From Burkholderiaceae bacterium (GTDB lineage Bacteria > Pseudomonadota > Gammaproteobacteria > Burkholderiales > Burkholderiaceae_C): DNA of 23,369 nt. A program made the position numbers and the translations under genes. The DNA lies in assembly GCA_029864165.1 (NCBI GenBank), contig JAOTTZ010000001.1, forward strand, positions 1 to 23,369, written 5' to 3'. Shown one piece after another: positions 16,050 to 23,369 of the stretch; the stretch's first letter is position 1, and each line of letters begins with the position of its first letter. The notes below the pieces were generated by a model that was given only the letters and a program-made list of their open reading frames with translations, had not been told where the DNA came from and did not search any database.

Positions 16050-16367
16050 ATGAAAATTGCCCACCCGACGCCAAACATCAAGGAACAACTACCATCGGCA
16101 CCGGTGAACCCGGCGCGCGCCCCGTCTGAGGGTGCCGCCAAGGTAGCCTCCGGGGGGGGCGCCGATAGCGGTGCCAAGGTCGAGTTGTCGAGTACCGCAA
16201 CCGTATTGTTGTCACCCGCCCATGCGGTGCAGGCCGAGTTCGACACCGAAAAGGTGGCACGTATCGCTCAGGCCATCATTGACGGCAAGTTCACGGTCAA
16301 CGCCGAAGCGATTGCCGACAAACTGATTGCCAATGCTCAAGAACTACTCGGCAACGTGAATCGCTAA
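16050..16367 (+). CDS. flgM: Anti-sigma-28 factor FlgM
   Basis: 105 residues, ATG at 16050 with AGGAG at 16039-16043, 6 nt upstream. The N-terminal half is Pro/Ala/Gly-rich and looks disordered, as in the family. The C-terminal helices contain the sigma-28-binding region KVARIAQAIIDGKFTVNAEA followed by IADKLIANAQELLG, about residues 68-102. FlgM binds sigma-28 in the cytoplasm and is exported through the finished hook-basal body to release late gene expression. It has its own sigma-28 promoter and may also be read from flgA. A G8 run lies in codons 34-37 (GCCTCC then GGG GGG GGC). One added G would give TAG within three codons of the tract. Confidence 0.95.
   Translation: MKIAHPTPNIKEQLPSAPVNPARAPSEGAAKVASGGGADSGAKVELSSTATVLLSPAHAVQAEFDTEKVARIAQAIIDGKFTVNAEAIADKLIANAQELLGNVNR
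16152..16159. repeat. G8 homopolymer in flgM
   Basis: Eight consecutive G encode part of S-G-G-G-A. With nine G the frame reaches TAG three codons after the tract. With seven G the whole sigma-28-binding half is read in a wrong frame. It is one of only three C/G runs of eight or more that I see in the window. Confidence 0.9.
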
Positions 16368-16382
16368 GGGGGTTGCACCACC

Positions 16383-16784
16383 ATGACGTCTGCACCCCCC
16401 CCCATAAATGGGTCGCCGATCGCCGATGTCGATCTTGAGCAGGTGCTGGGCGCTGTGGAAGCGCATTTAGCCGGCTTAGGGGCTGCGCTGCTCGAACGCA
16501 ATAGCCAGGCCGTGGATATCCAAGCGGTCGAATTGCACCGCGCTTTGGCGCATGCGGTCGACCATTTTTCGCGCGCCGCGCGTCACAGCTCGTTACCGCA
16601 ACCACTGCGGCATCGTTTGATGCAAGCTAGCAGTCAGGTGGCGGCGCAGCGCGAATCATTTGCCCGTGCCACAGCGGCGCTAGACCGAGCCATTGAGGTG
16701 CTGCTGCCGAGCGAATCCGGTGGTCTGTACTCGTCGGTCGGCGGTGCCGAACGCAGCTTGACCGGCGGATCTATCCAGGCCTGA
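16383..16784 (+). CDS. flgN: Probable flagellar export chaperone FlgN
   Basis: 133 residues, ATG at 16383, 15 bp after the flgM stop. A GGGGG at 16368-16372 lies 10 nt upstream as a distant Shine-Dalgarno. The protein is small and mainly helical (helices about 17-60 and 65-110, Ala/Leu/Gln/Arg-rich) without a signal peptide, as expected of FlgN, whose sequence is poorly conserved. The assignment rests largely on position directly after flgM. In Salmonella FlgN chaperones FlgK and FlgL and affects flgM translation; both clients are encoded here. Codons 5-7 form a C9 run, and loss of one C would create TAA at codon 8. The gene converges on ubiE. Confidence 0.8.
   Translation: MTSAPPPINGSPIADVDLEQVLGAVEAHLAGLGAALLERNSQAVDIQAVELHRALAHAVDHFSRAARHSSLPQPLRHRLMQASSQVAAQRESFARATAALDRAIEVLLPSESGGLYSSVGGAERSLTGGSIQA
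16395..16403. repeat. C9 homopolymer at the start of flgN
   Basis: Nine consecutive C encode Pro-Pro-Pro at codons 5-7. With eight C the reading becomes CCC-CCC-CCA-TAA, an immediate stop. With ten C a TGA follows 12 codons later. The tract therefore sits where slippage would act as an on/off switch. Actual variation is not visible in one sequence. Confidence 0.92.
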
Positions 16785-16843
16785 GCCGCACGCCGGAAAT
16801 CCTGGCAAAAAATACTGTCAGCCGGGTATTTCACTCGGGCGTG
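16785..16843. other. Convergent intergenic gap between flgN and ubiE
   Basis: This 59-bp gap would be expected to hold a bidirectional terminator. An imperfect hairpin (GCCGG and CC-T-GGC arms) at about 16791-16805 is followed by AAAAAA. In the ubiE direction this is a T6 run, but without a strong stem before it. No convincing intrinsic terminator is supported. Confidence 0.35.
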
Positions 16844-17575
16844 TCAACACTTGATGCCTACGTGCAGTGCCACCACGCCGGCACACAGGCTGTGCACGTC
16901 GACGTGGCCAAAACCGGCTGTCTTCATCAAACTTTTCAACGCTTCTTGGCTGGGGTGCATGCGTATCGATTCGGCCAAGTACCGGTAGCTGTCGGCGTCG
17001 CCGGCCACCCATTGGCCTAGGCGTGGCAATACCTTGAAGGAATACCAGTCGTAGGCCTTTTGCAAGGGTGCGGCGACCTTGGAGAACTCCAACACCAGCA
17101 GGCGGCCACCGGGTATTAACACGCGCTGCATCTCGGATAGCGCGCGCGGTAAGTGCGTCATGTTGCGCAGCCCAAAGGCCACACTCACCAAATTGAAGCT
17201 GTCGGTTGCAAAGGGCAGGGTCTGCGCGTCGCAAATCGCGGTTGGCAGCAACAAGCCTTCGTCCAGCAACCGGTCGCGCCCCCGGCGCAACATGGCTTCG
17301 TTGATGTCGGTGTGCACGACCATGCCTTGCGTGCCGACCTGGCGTGCGAAGGCGCGCGCCAGGTCGCCGGTTCCGCCCGCGATGTCGAGCACGCGGTTGC
17401 CTTCGCGCACAGCAGCGACGGCAACGGTGTAAGCCTTCCAGGCACGGTGCAGGCCCAAAGACATCAAGTCGTTCATCAAGTCGTAACGCGAGGCCACCGA
17501 ATCGAAGACGCCGCGCACGCGGCCGGCTTTGTCGCGTTCGTCGACGCTCTGAAATCCGAAATGCGTGTTGCTCAT
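16844..17575 (-). CDS. ubiE: Ubiquinone/menaquinone biosynthesis C-methyltransferase
   Basis: 243 residues from ATG at 17575, 8 bp after the DUF971 stop. The frame is open further upstream, but [20 protein letters not shown] is the recognisable family start. The SAM-binding motif I is [10 protein letters not shown] at about residues 62-71. The family signature [20 protein letters not shown] follows near 137-156. [14 protein letters not shown] and the C-terminal part with [15 protein letters not shown] complete it. UbiE methylates 2-polyprenyl-6-methoxy-1,4-benzoquinol in ubiquinone synthesis and demethylmenaquinol in menaquinone synthesis. It is the last gene of the minus-strand group. The neighbours often found after it in Burkholderiales (a SCP2/ubiJ-like gene, ubiB) are absent; flgN converges instead. 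Confidence 0.96.
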   Translation of the reverse strand: MSNTHFGFQSVDERDKAGRVRGVFDSVASRYDLMNDLMSLGLHRAWKAYTVAVAAVREGNRVLDIAGGTGDLARAFARQVGTQGMVVHTDINEAMLRRGRDRLLDEGLLLPTAICDAQTLPFATDSFNLVSVAFGLRNMTHLPRALSEMQRVLIPGGRLLVLEFSKVAAPLQKAYDWYSFKVLPRLGQWVAGDADSYRYLAESIRMHPSQEALKSLMKTAGFGHVDVHSLCAGVVALHVGIKC

Positions 17576-17583
17576 ACTGTGAA

Positions 17584-17976
17584 TCAGGCCTCGGCGTCCA
17601 TCGGCGCATCTCGGCTGATGCCCGCGCTGGCCAAGCGCTGCTCGTATCGGCGCCATAGCTCGTCTTGCTTGGTGCCGAGAAAGTACAAGTACTCCCAGGA
17701 AAAAAGGCCCGACGCGTGGCCGTCGGAAAACGTCGGCTGGATGGCGTAGTTGCCAACCGGCTCTATGCCGGTAAGTTCTACGTCGCGTTTGCCGGTTTGC
17801 AGCACCTCTTGCCCCGGGCCGTGGCCGCGCACTTCGGCAGACGGCGAATACACGCGCATCAACTCAAACGGAATGCGGAAATACGCATCGTCTGAGAAGC
17901 TGATTTCGAGCACACGCGAGCGTTGATGCACAGTGATTGACGTGGGGTGAGGCGCTGAAGCGCCCAGGCTGGGCAT
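17584..17976 (-). CDS. DUF971 (GBBH-like N-terminal domain) protein
   Basis: 130 residues from ATG at 17976. A TTG five codons further upstream keeps the frame but is less likely. The core motif [20 protein letters not shown] with [20 protein letters not shown] and [19 protein letters not shown] is the standard DUF971 pattern, a fold related to the N-terminal domain of gamma-butyrobetaine hydroxylase. No iron ligands of the hydroxylase catalytic domain are present; the protein is the small domain alone. Its biochemical role is not established. It lies 24 bp after the HIT gene and 8 bp before ubiE, so it is probably co-transcribed, and the standing association with ubiE suggests a link to quinone or redox metabolism (inference). 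Confidence 0.9.
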   Translation of the reverse strand: MPSLGASAPHPTSITVHQRSRVLEISFSDDAYFRIPFELMRVYSPSAEVRGHGPGQEVLQTGKRDVELTGIEPVGNYAIQPTFSDGHASGLFSWEYLYFLGTKQDELWRRYEQRLASAGISRDAPMDAEA

Positions 17977-18000
17977 GACTACCGAATTCAACGAGAGCCG

Positions 18001-18459
18001 TCAAGTGTAAGGGCTGTGCAGGCCCAAATGCACCGCTTCGTCCAACCGTGCAAGGGGCATGGGTAGGAGTGCCAACGCGCTTGGTTCGACGCTGCGTTGA
18101 GCGGTGCCCCACACCGGTTGCGGGTAGTGGCTGTCCCAATCGAAGCGAGCAATCACGTGCCAGTGCAAGTGCGGCGTCATGTTGCCCAGCGAGGCGAGGT
18201 TGATTTTGGTTGGCGCGAGCTGCTTGCGCAGCACACGCTCGACGCTGCAAACGAGCGCCATGCAGCGTTGCTGCTCGGGTAGCGGCAGGTCGGTGAACTC
18301 CACAACGTGCGGCTTGGCGATGACGCGGTAAAACGCGGGAAAGTCATCGTCTGCCACGCGCACGACGCGCCATGCCTCGTCGCTCCAAATCTGGGCACCG
18401 CCAGGCCCAGCGCACAGTGGGCAACCGGCGCCGCATTGAACGGACTGCATTCCCTCCAT
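18001..18459 (-). CDS. HIT family hydrolase-like protein
   Basis: 152 residues from ATG at 18459; ATG at 18450 is an alternative with GGAGG only 2 nt upstream. The CxxC-type CGAGCPLC near the start is usual in this subfamily. The catalytic histidine triad is HLHWHVI (H-x-H-x-H), preceded by INLASLGNMTP and followed by ARFDWDSHYPQPVWG. HIT proteins hydrolyse or transfer nucleoside phosphates such as diadenosine tetraphosphate; the substrate here is unknown. It starts 22 bp after the stop of the large oxidoreductase and is followed by the DUF971 gene and ubiE, so the four are likely one transcript. Confidence 0.92.
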   Translation of the reverse strand: MEGMQSVQCGAGCPLCAGPGGAQIWSDEAWRVVRVADDDFPAFYRVIAKPHVVEFTDLPLPEQQRCMALVCSVERVLRKQLAPTKINLASLGNMTPHLHWHVIARFDWDSHYPQPVWGTAQRSVEPSALALLPMPLARLDEAVHLGLHSPYT

Positions 18460-18481
18460 CAACAGCTGTACCCTCTGGCAC

Positions 18482-21400
18482 TCACACCAATACCCGCTCG
18501 ATCCCGCCGTTATTGGCACGCGCGACGTACTGGGGTAGCCAATCGGCGCCCAGCATCTGGTTGGCCATTTCGACCACGATGTAGTCGGCCTCTAGCAAGC
18601 CGTTGTTCAGGTCGTTGCCGTAGCGGCTCAAGCCCTGAAGACAACTCGGGCACGACGTGAGGATCTTCACGGGACCCTTGCTCGCCACGGCGCCGGTTGC
18701 ACGCAGCGCGGCTTCGTCCATGCGCAGCTCTTCTTCTTTGCGAAAGCGTACCTGGGTTGCGATGTCAGGCCGCGTCACGCCCAAGGTGCCGCTTTCTCCA
18801 CAGCAGCGTTTGCTGTCGCGCACGTTGGCTCCCACGAGGGCCTTGACGGTTTGCATCGGGTCTTGCAGCTTCATGGGGCTGTGGCACGGGTCGTGGTAAA
18901 GGTAGCCGCCGGCACCCTGTCCATCGCCCAAGGTGACGCCCTTTTCCAGCAGGTACTCGTGGATATCGATGATGCGGCTACCGGGGAATATTTGGTCGAA
19001 CTGGTAACCCTGCAACTGGTCATAACAGGTGCCACAACTCACGACGACGGTCTTGATGTCGAGGTAGTTCAGGGTGTTGGCGACGCGATGGAACAGTACC
19101 CGGTTGTCGGTGATGATTTTCTCCGCCTTGTCATACTGACCGCTGCCGCGCTGTGGATAGCCGCAGCAAAGGTAGCCCGGTGGCAGCACAGTTTGCACGC
19201 CGGCGTGCCACAGCATCGCCTGCGTGGCTAGGCCGACCTGCGAGAACAGGCGCTCGGACCCGCAACCTGGAAAATAAAACACGGCCTCGGTATCTGCGCT
19301 CGTTGCAGTGGGATTGCGAATGATGGGTACGTAATCTTTGTCCTCGATGTCGAGCAGCGCCCGCGCGGTCTTCTTCGGCAGCCCCCCAGGCAGCTTTTTG
19401 TTGATGAAGTGGATCACCTGCTCGCGGACGCTTGCGGTACCCAGGGTGGCGCGCGGCTTGGCGGTTTGCTTCTTGGCCAACCCGCGCAGCAAATCGTTGG
19501 CGAAGCGCTGCAGCTTGAAACCCACGCCGACCATAGCCGCGCGTACGAGCTTGATAGTCTGCGGGTTGGTTGCGTTGAGCATCAGCATCGCGGCGGCGTT
19601 GCCGGGGCGAAAACTTTTCTTGCCCATCTTGCGCAGCAGATTGCGCATGTTCATCGACACGTCGCCGAAATCGATGTCCACCGGACAGGGGGCGAGGCAC
19701 TTATGACAGACCGTGCAGTGGTCGGCGACGTCTTCGAACTCTTCCCAGTGTTTGATGCTCACGCCGCGGCGCGTCTGCTCTTCGTACAAAAAGGCCTCGA
19801 CCAGCAATGAGGTGGCCAGTATCTTGTTGCGCGGGCTGTAGAGCAGGTTGGCGCGCGGTACGTGCGTCGCGCAGACCGGCTTGCACTTGCCGCAGCGCAA
19901 GCAGTCTTTGACGGCGTCGGCAATCGCGCCGATGTCGCTTTGCTGCATGATGAGCGATTCGTGGCCCATGAGTCCAAAGCTCGGCGTGTAGGCGTTGGTG
20001 AGGTCGGCGACCAAACCCGGATCGCGCAGCAGCTTGCCTTGGTTGAAACGACCTTGCGGGTCTACTTTTTTCTTGTAGGCGGCAAAGCCTTCCAGCTCGG
20101 AGTCGCTCATGAACTCCAGCTTGGTAATGCCTATGCCGTGCTCGCCCGAGATCACACCGTCCAACGAACGAGCCAGTTGCATGATGCGAACGACGGCTTC
20201 ATGCGCCGTTTGCAGCATCTCGTAGTTGTCGCTGTTGACGGGCAGGTTGGTGTGCACATTGCCGTCACCGGCGTGCATGTGCAGGGCCGCCCACACGCGG
20301 CCGCGCAACACTTCTTGATGGATCGCTAAGCACGCATCGGTAATGGGTGTCAACGCAGAGCCGGCAAAAATCGCTTGCAGCGGCGCGTAAACTTGCTTCT
20401 TCCACGACGCGCGCAAGCTGTGGTCTTGCAGTTGCGAAAAAAACGTGCGCCCAGCTTGAGAATCCATATGGTCAAGCCCGGCCAACCAACGCTGCCACAG
20501 CGCACGCACTTCGCGCAGCAACGAGATAGCTTGTTGCACGCGATCTTCCAACAACTCGGCCGAGGCAATCTCTCCGGCATCGTCGCTCTTGCCCAGCGGC
20601 AACTTGCCCGCTGTGAAAAATGCCTCCAACGCGTCGAGCAGCGCCAGCTTGTTGCGCAGGCTGAGCTCGATGTTGATGCGCTCTATGCCTTCTGTGTACT
20701 CGCCCATGCGAGGCAACGGAATCACCACGTCTTCATTGATCTTGAAGGCGTTGGTGTGTTTGCTGATCGCCGCGGTGCGTTTGCGGTCAAGCCAAAATTT
20801 CTTGCGCGCCTCTGCGCTGACGGCCGTGAATCCCTCACCGGCGTGGCTGTTGGCGATGCGCACTACCTCGGACGCCGCGCGCGCCACCGCGTCGGCGTCG
20901 TCGCCCACAATGTCACCCACCAGCACCATCTTCGGTAGGCCGGGCGTTGTGCCATTGGTAGCGGCGCGTTTGCTCTTGGTGGCGTAGCCGACAGCCTTTA
21001 GGTAGCGGTCGTCCAGATGCTCCAACCCAGCCAGCATGACAGCGGCGGGGCCATCCTCATCGGTATTCGTGTGGCCGCGATTGAGCGAGAACAGGTAATC
21101 TTTGATCTCGACGATGCTGGGCACGGCGTCTTTCGGATTGCCGAAAAACTCCAGGCACACGGTGCGCACATGTTTAGGCATCCGGTGTACTACCCAGCGC
21201 GCGCTGGTGATAATGCCGTCGCAACCCTCTTTTTGAATGCCCGGCAGCCCGGCCAAGAACTTGTCGGTCACGTCCTTGCCCAAGCCCTGCTTGCGAAAGC
21301 TCCCGCCGGGGATGTCGAGTTGCTCCGTGCGGATGGGTGTTTTGCCGTCCGCTTCGAAATAACGCAGTTCGAAACTCGCCAACGCCACGTCGTGAATCTT

Positions 21401-22411
21401 GCCGAGGTTGTGGTTTAACCGGACCACTTCGAGCCACTGCGCGTCCGGCGTGACCATGCGCCACGAGGCCAGGTTGTCGAGCGCAGTGCCCCACAACACA
21501 GCCTTCTTGCCCCCGGCGTTCATAGCGATATTGCCGCCTATGCAAGAAGCTTCTGCCGACGTTGGGTCGACCGCGAACACATAGCCAGCGCGCTCGGCCG
21601 CGTCGGCTACACGCTGCGTGACCACGCCAGCTTCGCTCCAGACCGTGGCCACGGGCTTGTCGACACCGGGTAGTGCGACAGATTCGACCTCGGACATGGC
21701 TTCGAGCTTTTCGGTGTTGATCACGGCGCTGCGCCAGGTCAGCGGTATCGCGCCACCGGTATAGCCCGTGCCGCCGCCGCGCGGAACGATGGTCAAGCCA
21801 AGATCGATGCAAGCCTGCACCAAGGCAGCCATTTCGGCTTCGGTGTCTGGGGTGAGCACGACAAAGGGGTACTCGACGCGCCAGTCGGTGGCGTCGGTGA
21901 CGTGTGAGACCCTCGACAGCGCATCAAACTTGATGTTGTCTTTTGCTGTGGTCTTGCCCAACACACGCCTAGCGCGCCGGCGTAGCTCAACAACGGCGTC
22001 GAAGTGCGCAGCAAATGCTTGTACGGCTTGCCGGGCCGCATCCAGCAAGTGGCCGACGGATTCGTCGCGTGCGGCGCTGTGCTCGGGCGCACGGCGAGCC
22101 TGTACCTCGCCCAATCGATGGTATAGCGCCTCGACCAACAGCTTGCGGCGGCGCGGGTTGTCGTGTAAATCGTCTTGCAGGTATGGGTTGCGCTGCACTA
22201 CCCAGACATCGCCCAGCACCTCGTAGAGCATTCGGGCAGAGCGGCCCGTCTGGCGTTCGCTGCGCAGTTGGGTCAACATATCCCAAGCCGGTGCGCCCAG
22301 TAGGCGAATCACAATCTCGCGGTCGGAAAACGAGGTGTAGTTGTACGGAATCTCGCGCAAGCGCGACGTGGTAGCGTCTGCAAGTTGACGTAGGGGCAGG
22401 GGTGCATTCAT
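18482..22411 (-). CDS. DUF3683 FAD-linked oxidoreductase with C-terminal iron-sulfur and CCG domains
   Basis: 1309 residues, ATG at 22411 without an obvious Shine-Dalgarno. The N-terminal part is the DUF3683-type region. A PCMH-type FAD-binding domain begins near 180, with [14 protein letters not shown] at 211-224 and [13 protein letters not shown] at 289-301. The FAD-oxidase C-terminal domain has [15 protein letters not shown] (711-725) and [11 protein letters not shown] (754-764). Two CxxCxxCxxxC clusters at 837-847 and 899-909 bind [4Fe-4S]. Two CCG domains follow ([49 protein letters not shown]). This is the arrangement of GlcD and GlcF fused in one chain, as in D-2-hydroxyacid (lactate, glycolate or 2-hydroxyglutarate type) dehydrogenases feeding electrons to quinone. 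The substrate of the family is uncertain. There is no membrane segment. The link to ubiE fits quinone-coupled oxidation. Confidence 0.92.
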   Translation of the reverse strand: MNAPLPLRQLADATTSRLREIPYNYTSFSDREIVIRLLGAPAWDMLTQLRSERQTGRSARMLYEVLGDVWVVQRNPYLQDDLHDNPRRRKLLVEALYHRLGEVQARRAPEHSAARDESVGHLLDAARQAVQAFAAHFDAVVELRRRARRVLGKTTAKDNIKFDALSRVSHVTDATDWRVEYPFVVLTPDTEAEMAALVQACIDLGLTIVPRGGGTGYTGGAIPLTWRSAVINTEKLEAMSEVESVALPGVDKPVATVWSEAGVVTQRVADAAERAGYVFAVDPTSAEASCIGGNIAMNAGGKKAVLWGTALDNLASWRMVTPDAQWLEVVRLNHNLGKIHDVALASFELRYFEADGKTPIRTEQLDIPGGSFRKQGLGKDVTDKFLAGLPGIQKEGCDGIITSARWVVHRMPKHVRTVCLEFFGNPKDAVPSIVEIKDYLFSLNRGHTNTDEDGPAAVMLAGLEHLDDRYLKAVGYATKSKRAATNGTTPGLPKMVLVGDIVGDDADAVARAASEVVRIANSHAGEGFTAVSAEARKKFWLDRKRTAAISKHTNAFKINEDVVIPLPRMGEYTEGIERINIELSLRNKLALLDALEAFFTAGKLPLGKSDDAGEIASAELLEDRVQQAISLLREVRALWQRWLAGLDHMDSQAGRTFFSQLQDHSLRASWKKQVYAPLQAIFAGSALTPITDACLAIHQEVLRGRVWAALHMHAGDGNVHTNLPVNSDNYEMLQTAHEAVVRIMQLARSLDGVISGEHGIGITKLEFMSDSELEGFAAYKKKVDPQGRFNQGKLLRDPGLVADLTNAYTPSFGLMGHESLIMQQSDIGAIADAVKDCLRCGKCKPVCATHVPRANLLYSPRNKILATSLLVEAFLYEEQTRRGVSIKHWEEFEDVADHCTVCHKCLAPCPVDIDFGDVSMNMRNLLRKMGKKSFRPGNAAAMLMLNATNPQTIKLVRAAMVGVGFKLQRFANDLLRGLAKKQTAKPRATLGTASVREQVIHFINKKLPGGLPKKTARALLDIEDKDYVPIIRNPTATSADTEAVFYFPGCGSERLFSQVGLATQAMLWHAGVQTVLPPGYLCCGYPQRGSGQYDKAEKIITDNRVLFHRVANTLNYLDIKTVVVSCGTCYDQLQGYQFDQIFPGSRIIDIHEYLLEKGVTLGDGQGAGGYLYHDPCHSPMKLQDPMQTVKALVGANVRDSKRCCGESGTLGVTRPDIATQVRFRKEEELRMDEAALRATGAVASKGPVKILTSCPSCLQGLSRYGNDLNNGLLEADYIVVEMANQMLGADWLPQYVARANNGGIERVLV

Positions 22412-22530
22412 GGGTGGTAAGGGCCGAATGGTTCATGCTAACGCAGGGCAACAAGAATGGTGTGCTCGAAACCATGAAGCCCTGCTGCCCAAACAGGGTA
22501 TGCTGGTCGCCTTGCACTTCTCGGCGGACC
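22412..22530. promoter_or_regulatory. Divergent promoter region between the DUF3683 oxidase and ugpQ-like gene
   Basis: Both flanking genes are read outwards, so promoters for each must lie here or in the gene ends. I see an inverted repeat CCCTG/CAGGG (5-bp arms, 9-nt spacer) followed at once by TATGCT, a possible -10 element for the plus-strand gene. There is no convincing -35. The boxes are not firm. Confidence 0.35.
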
Positions 22531-23369
22531 ATGACCGACGCAGACATCGCGAGCACCAGCGTAACGACTCCGGTGAGCCGGCAGCGTGTCCCTTGGTCCT
22601 TCCCGCAGTGGATTGCGCATCGCGGTGCGGGCAAGTTGGCCCCAGAGAACACGCTGGCCGCTTTTCGCGTCGGCGCTGGCCATGGCATGCGCGCCTTCGA
22701 GTGCGACGTCAGGCTCAGCGCCGATGGCGTTGTCTTTTTGTTGCACGACGATGAACTCCAGCGCACCACCGGTGTCAAAGGCATGGCTTGCGAGCAGACA
22801 TGGAGCGACTTGTCTCGGCTCGACGCGGGGGGATGGCACGGCGACGCCTATGCGGGCGAGCCGATAGCGAGTCTGGAGTCCATCGCCCGATACGTGCTGC
22901 GTAACCGCTTTGCGCTCAACATTGAAATCAAGCCTGCACCGGGGCAGGAATTCGAGGTCGGACGTGAAATCTCGCGGCAGGTTGTGGGCCTGTGGGCGCC
23001 AGACCCCTTAGCGCACCGGCCATTGCTCAGTTCGTTTGCTCCCGATGCGTTGGCGGGCGCGCGCCAGGGAGCTGGTGAGCTACCACGAGCGCTGTTAATC
23101 GATACGCTGCGACAAGGCTGGTTGGACGAAGTGCAAGCACTCGATTGTGTGGCAGTTGTTGCGGCTTACCCACTGCTGGAGGCCGGGATCATCGAACGTC
23201 TGCGCGCAGCGGGCGTGCGCGCGGCAGCGTACACCGTCAATGACAGCGCCGAAGCACACCGGTTGGTCGCCTTGGGCGTCGATAGTCTCATTACGGACGA
23301 AGTTGCTGCGTTCTCGCCAGCATCGTCAGGGGTCAGGGTAGGACGCACGGCAGAGTCAAACGCACCAAG
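22531..23369 (+). CDS. ugpQ: Glycerophosphodiester phosphodiesterase, UgpQ-like (3' end outside window)
   Basis: The frame from ATG at 22531 stays open to the window edge for 279 codons, so the stop is not seen. GDPD-family catalytic motifs are intact: AHRGAG (29-34), APENTLAAF (37-45), FECDVRLSADG (56-66, with Glu57 and Asp59), LLHDDELQRTTG (70-81) and NIEIKP (130-135). Near 235-255 come AAYTVND and GVDSLITDE, typical of the C-terminus. There is no signal peptide, so it should be the cytoplasmic type that splits glycerophosphodiesters into glycerol 3-phosphate and an alcohol. The visible length already exceeds the roughly 250 residues of E. coli UgpQ, because of an N-terminal extension of about 25 residues and a tail after the last motif. 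No other ugp genes are in view. Confidence 0.92.
   Translation, partial: MTDADIASTSVTTPVSRQRVPWSFPQWIAHRGAGKLAPENTLAAFRVGAGHGMRAFECDVRLSADGVVFLLHDDELQRTTGVKGMACEQTWSDLSRLDAGGWHGDAYAGEPIASLESIARYVLRNRFALNIEIKPAPGQEFEVGREISRQVVGLWAPDPLAHRPLLSSFAPDALAGARQGAGELPRALLIDTLRQGWLDEVQALDCVAVVAAYPLLEAGIIERLRAAGVRAAAYTVNDSAEAHRLVALGVDSLITDEVAAFSPASSGVRVGRTAESNAP

Noticed and set aside
16818..17756. 312-codon minus-strand frame overlapping ubiE and the DUF971 gene
   Set aside because: It is in another frame of two well-supported genes; the product is Arg-rich and has no SAM-binding or other motif.
1..23369. CRISPR array, tRNA, rRNA, insertion sequence, toxin-antitoxin or phage defence genes
   Set aside because: I looked for regular direct repeats with spacers, cloverleaf sequences, transposase or integrase motifs and small paired genes on both strands and found none. 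Coding content is explained by the listed genes.

Overview
This window is about 23.4 kb of GC-rich chromosomal DNA that reads like a Betaproteobacterium of the order Burkholderiales, probably near Comamonadaceae. The grounds are the UbiE N-terminus, the gene order DUF3683 oxidase - HIT protein - DUF971 protein - ubiE, a two-domain FlgJ (rod-binding plus muramidase), and a FlhDC-like motif between flgB and flgA. The species cannot be named from the sequence alone.

Layout. (1) 1-4453, minus strand: the 3' end of the leftward flagellar region. It holds a very large soluble multi-PAS sensor, cut by the window edge just where a HisKA_2/HWE-type phospho-acceptor helix should begin, and a degenerate-EAL/HDOD signalling protein. 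(2) 4589-15015, minus strand: a compact flagellar run in transcription order flgB-C-D-E-F-G-H-I-J-K-L, with gaps of 46 bp or less and one TGATG overlap (flgI/flgJ). It supplies rod, hook scaffold, hook, distal rod, L-ring, P-ring, rod cap/muramidase and hook-filament junction proteins. (3) 15016-15184: the divergent flgB/flgA control region, with a FlhDC-like half-site and two perfect 12-bp palindromes. (4) 15185-16784, plus strand: flgA (P-ring chaperone), then flgM (anti-sigma-28) and flgN (export chaperone). A good sigma-28 promoter lies just ahead of flgM. (5) 16844-22411, minus strand: an operon-like group of a 1309-residue FAD/iron-sulfur oxidoreductase, a HIT-family protein, a DUF971 protein and ubiE, converging on flgN. 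(6) 22531 to the end, plus strand: a glycerophosphodiester phosphodiesterase (ugpQ-like), cut by the window edge.

How it works together. FlhDC-type activation at the flgA/flgB gap would drive the basal-body and hook genes. FlgM would hold sigma-28 inactive until the hook is finished and FlgM is secreted. FlgN would chaperone FlgK and FlgL. The PAS sensor and HDOD protein at the distal end lie in the same orientation and may tie motility to signalling, which is inference.

The least ordinary signals are these. Uninterrupted C/G homopolymers of 8-9 bases sit inside flgM, flgN and the PAS kinase, and slippage by one base would give frameshifts with early stops. A perfect 10-bp inverted repeat lies in the flgH-flgI gap, ends 2 nt before the flgI start codon and covers the likely Shine-Dalgarno. 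The PAS protein has a strikingly regular repeat of about 125 residues. I see no transposase, integrase, tRNA, rRNA or CRISPR array. No stretch longer than 300 bases lacks a gene.
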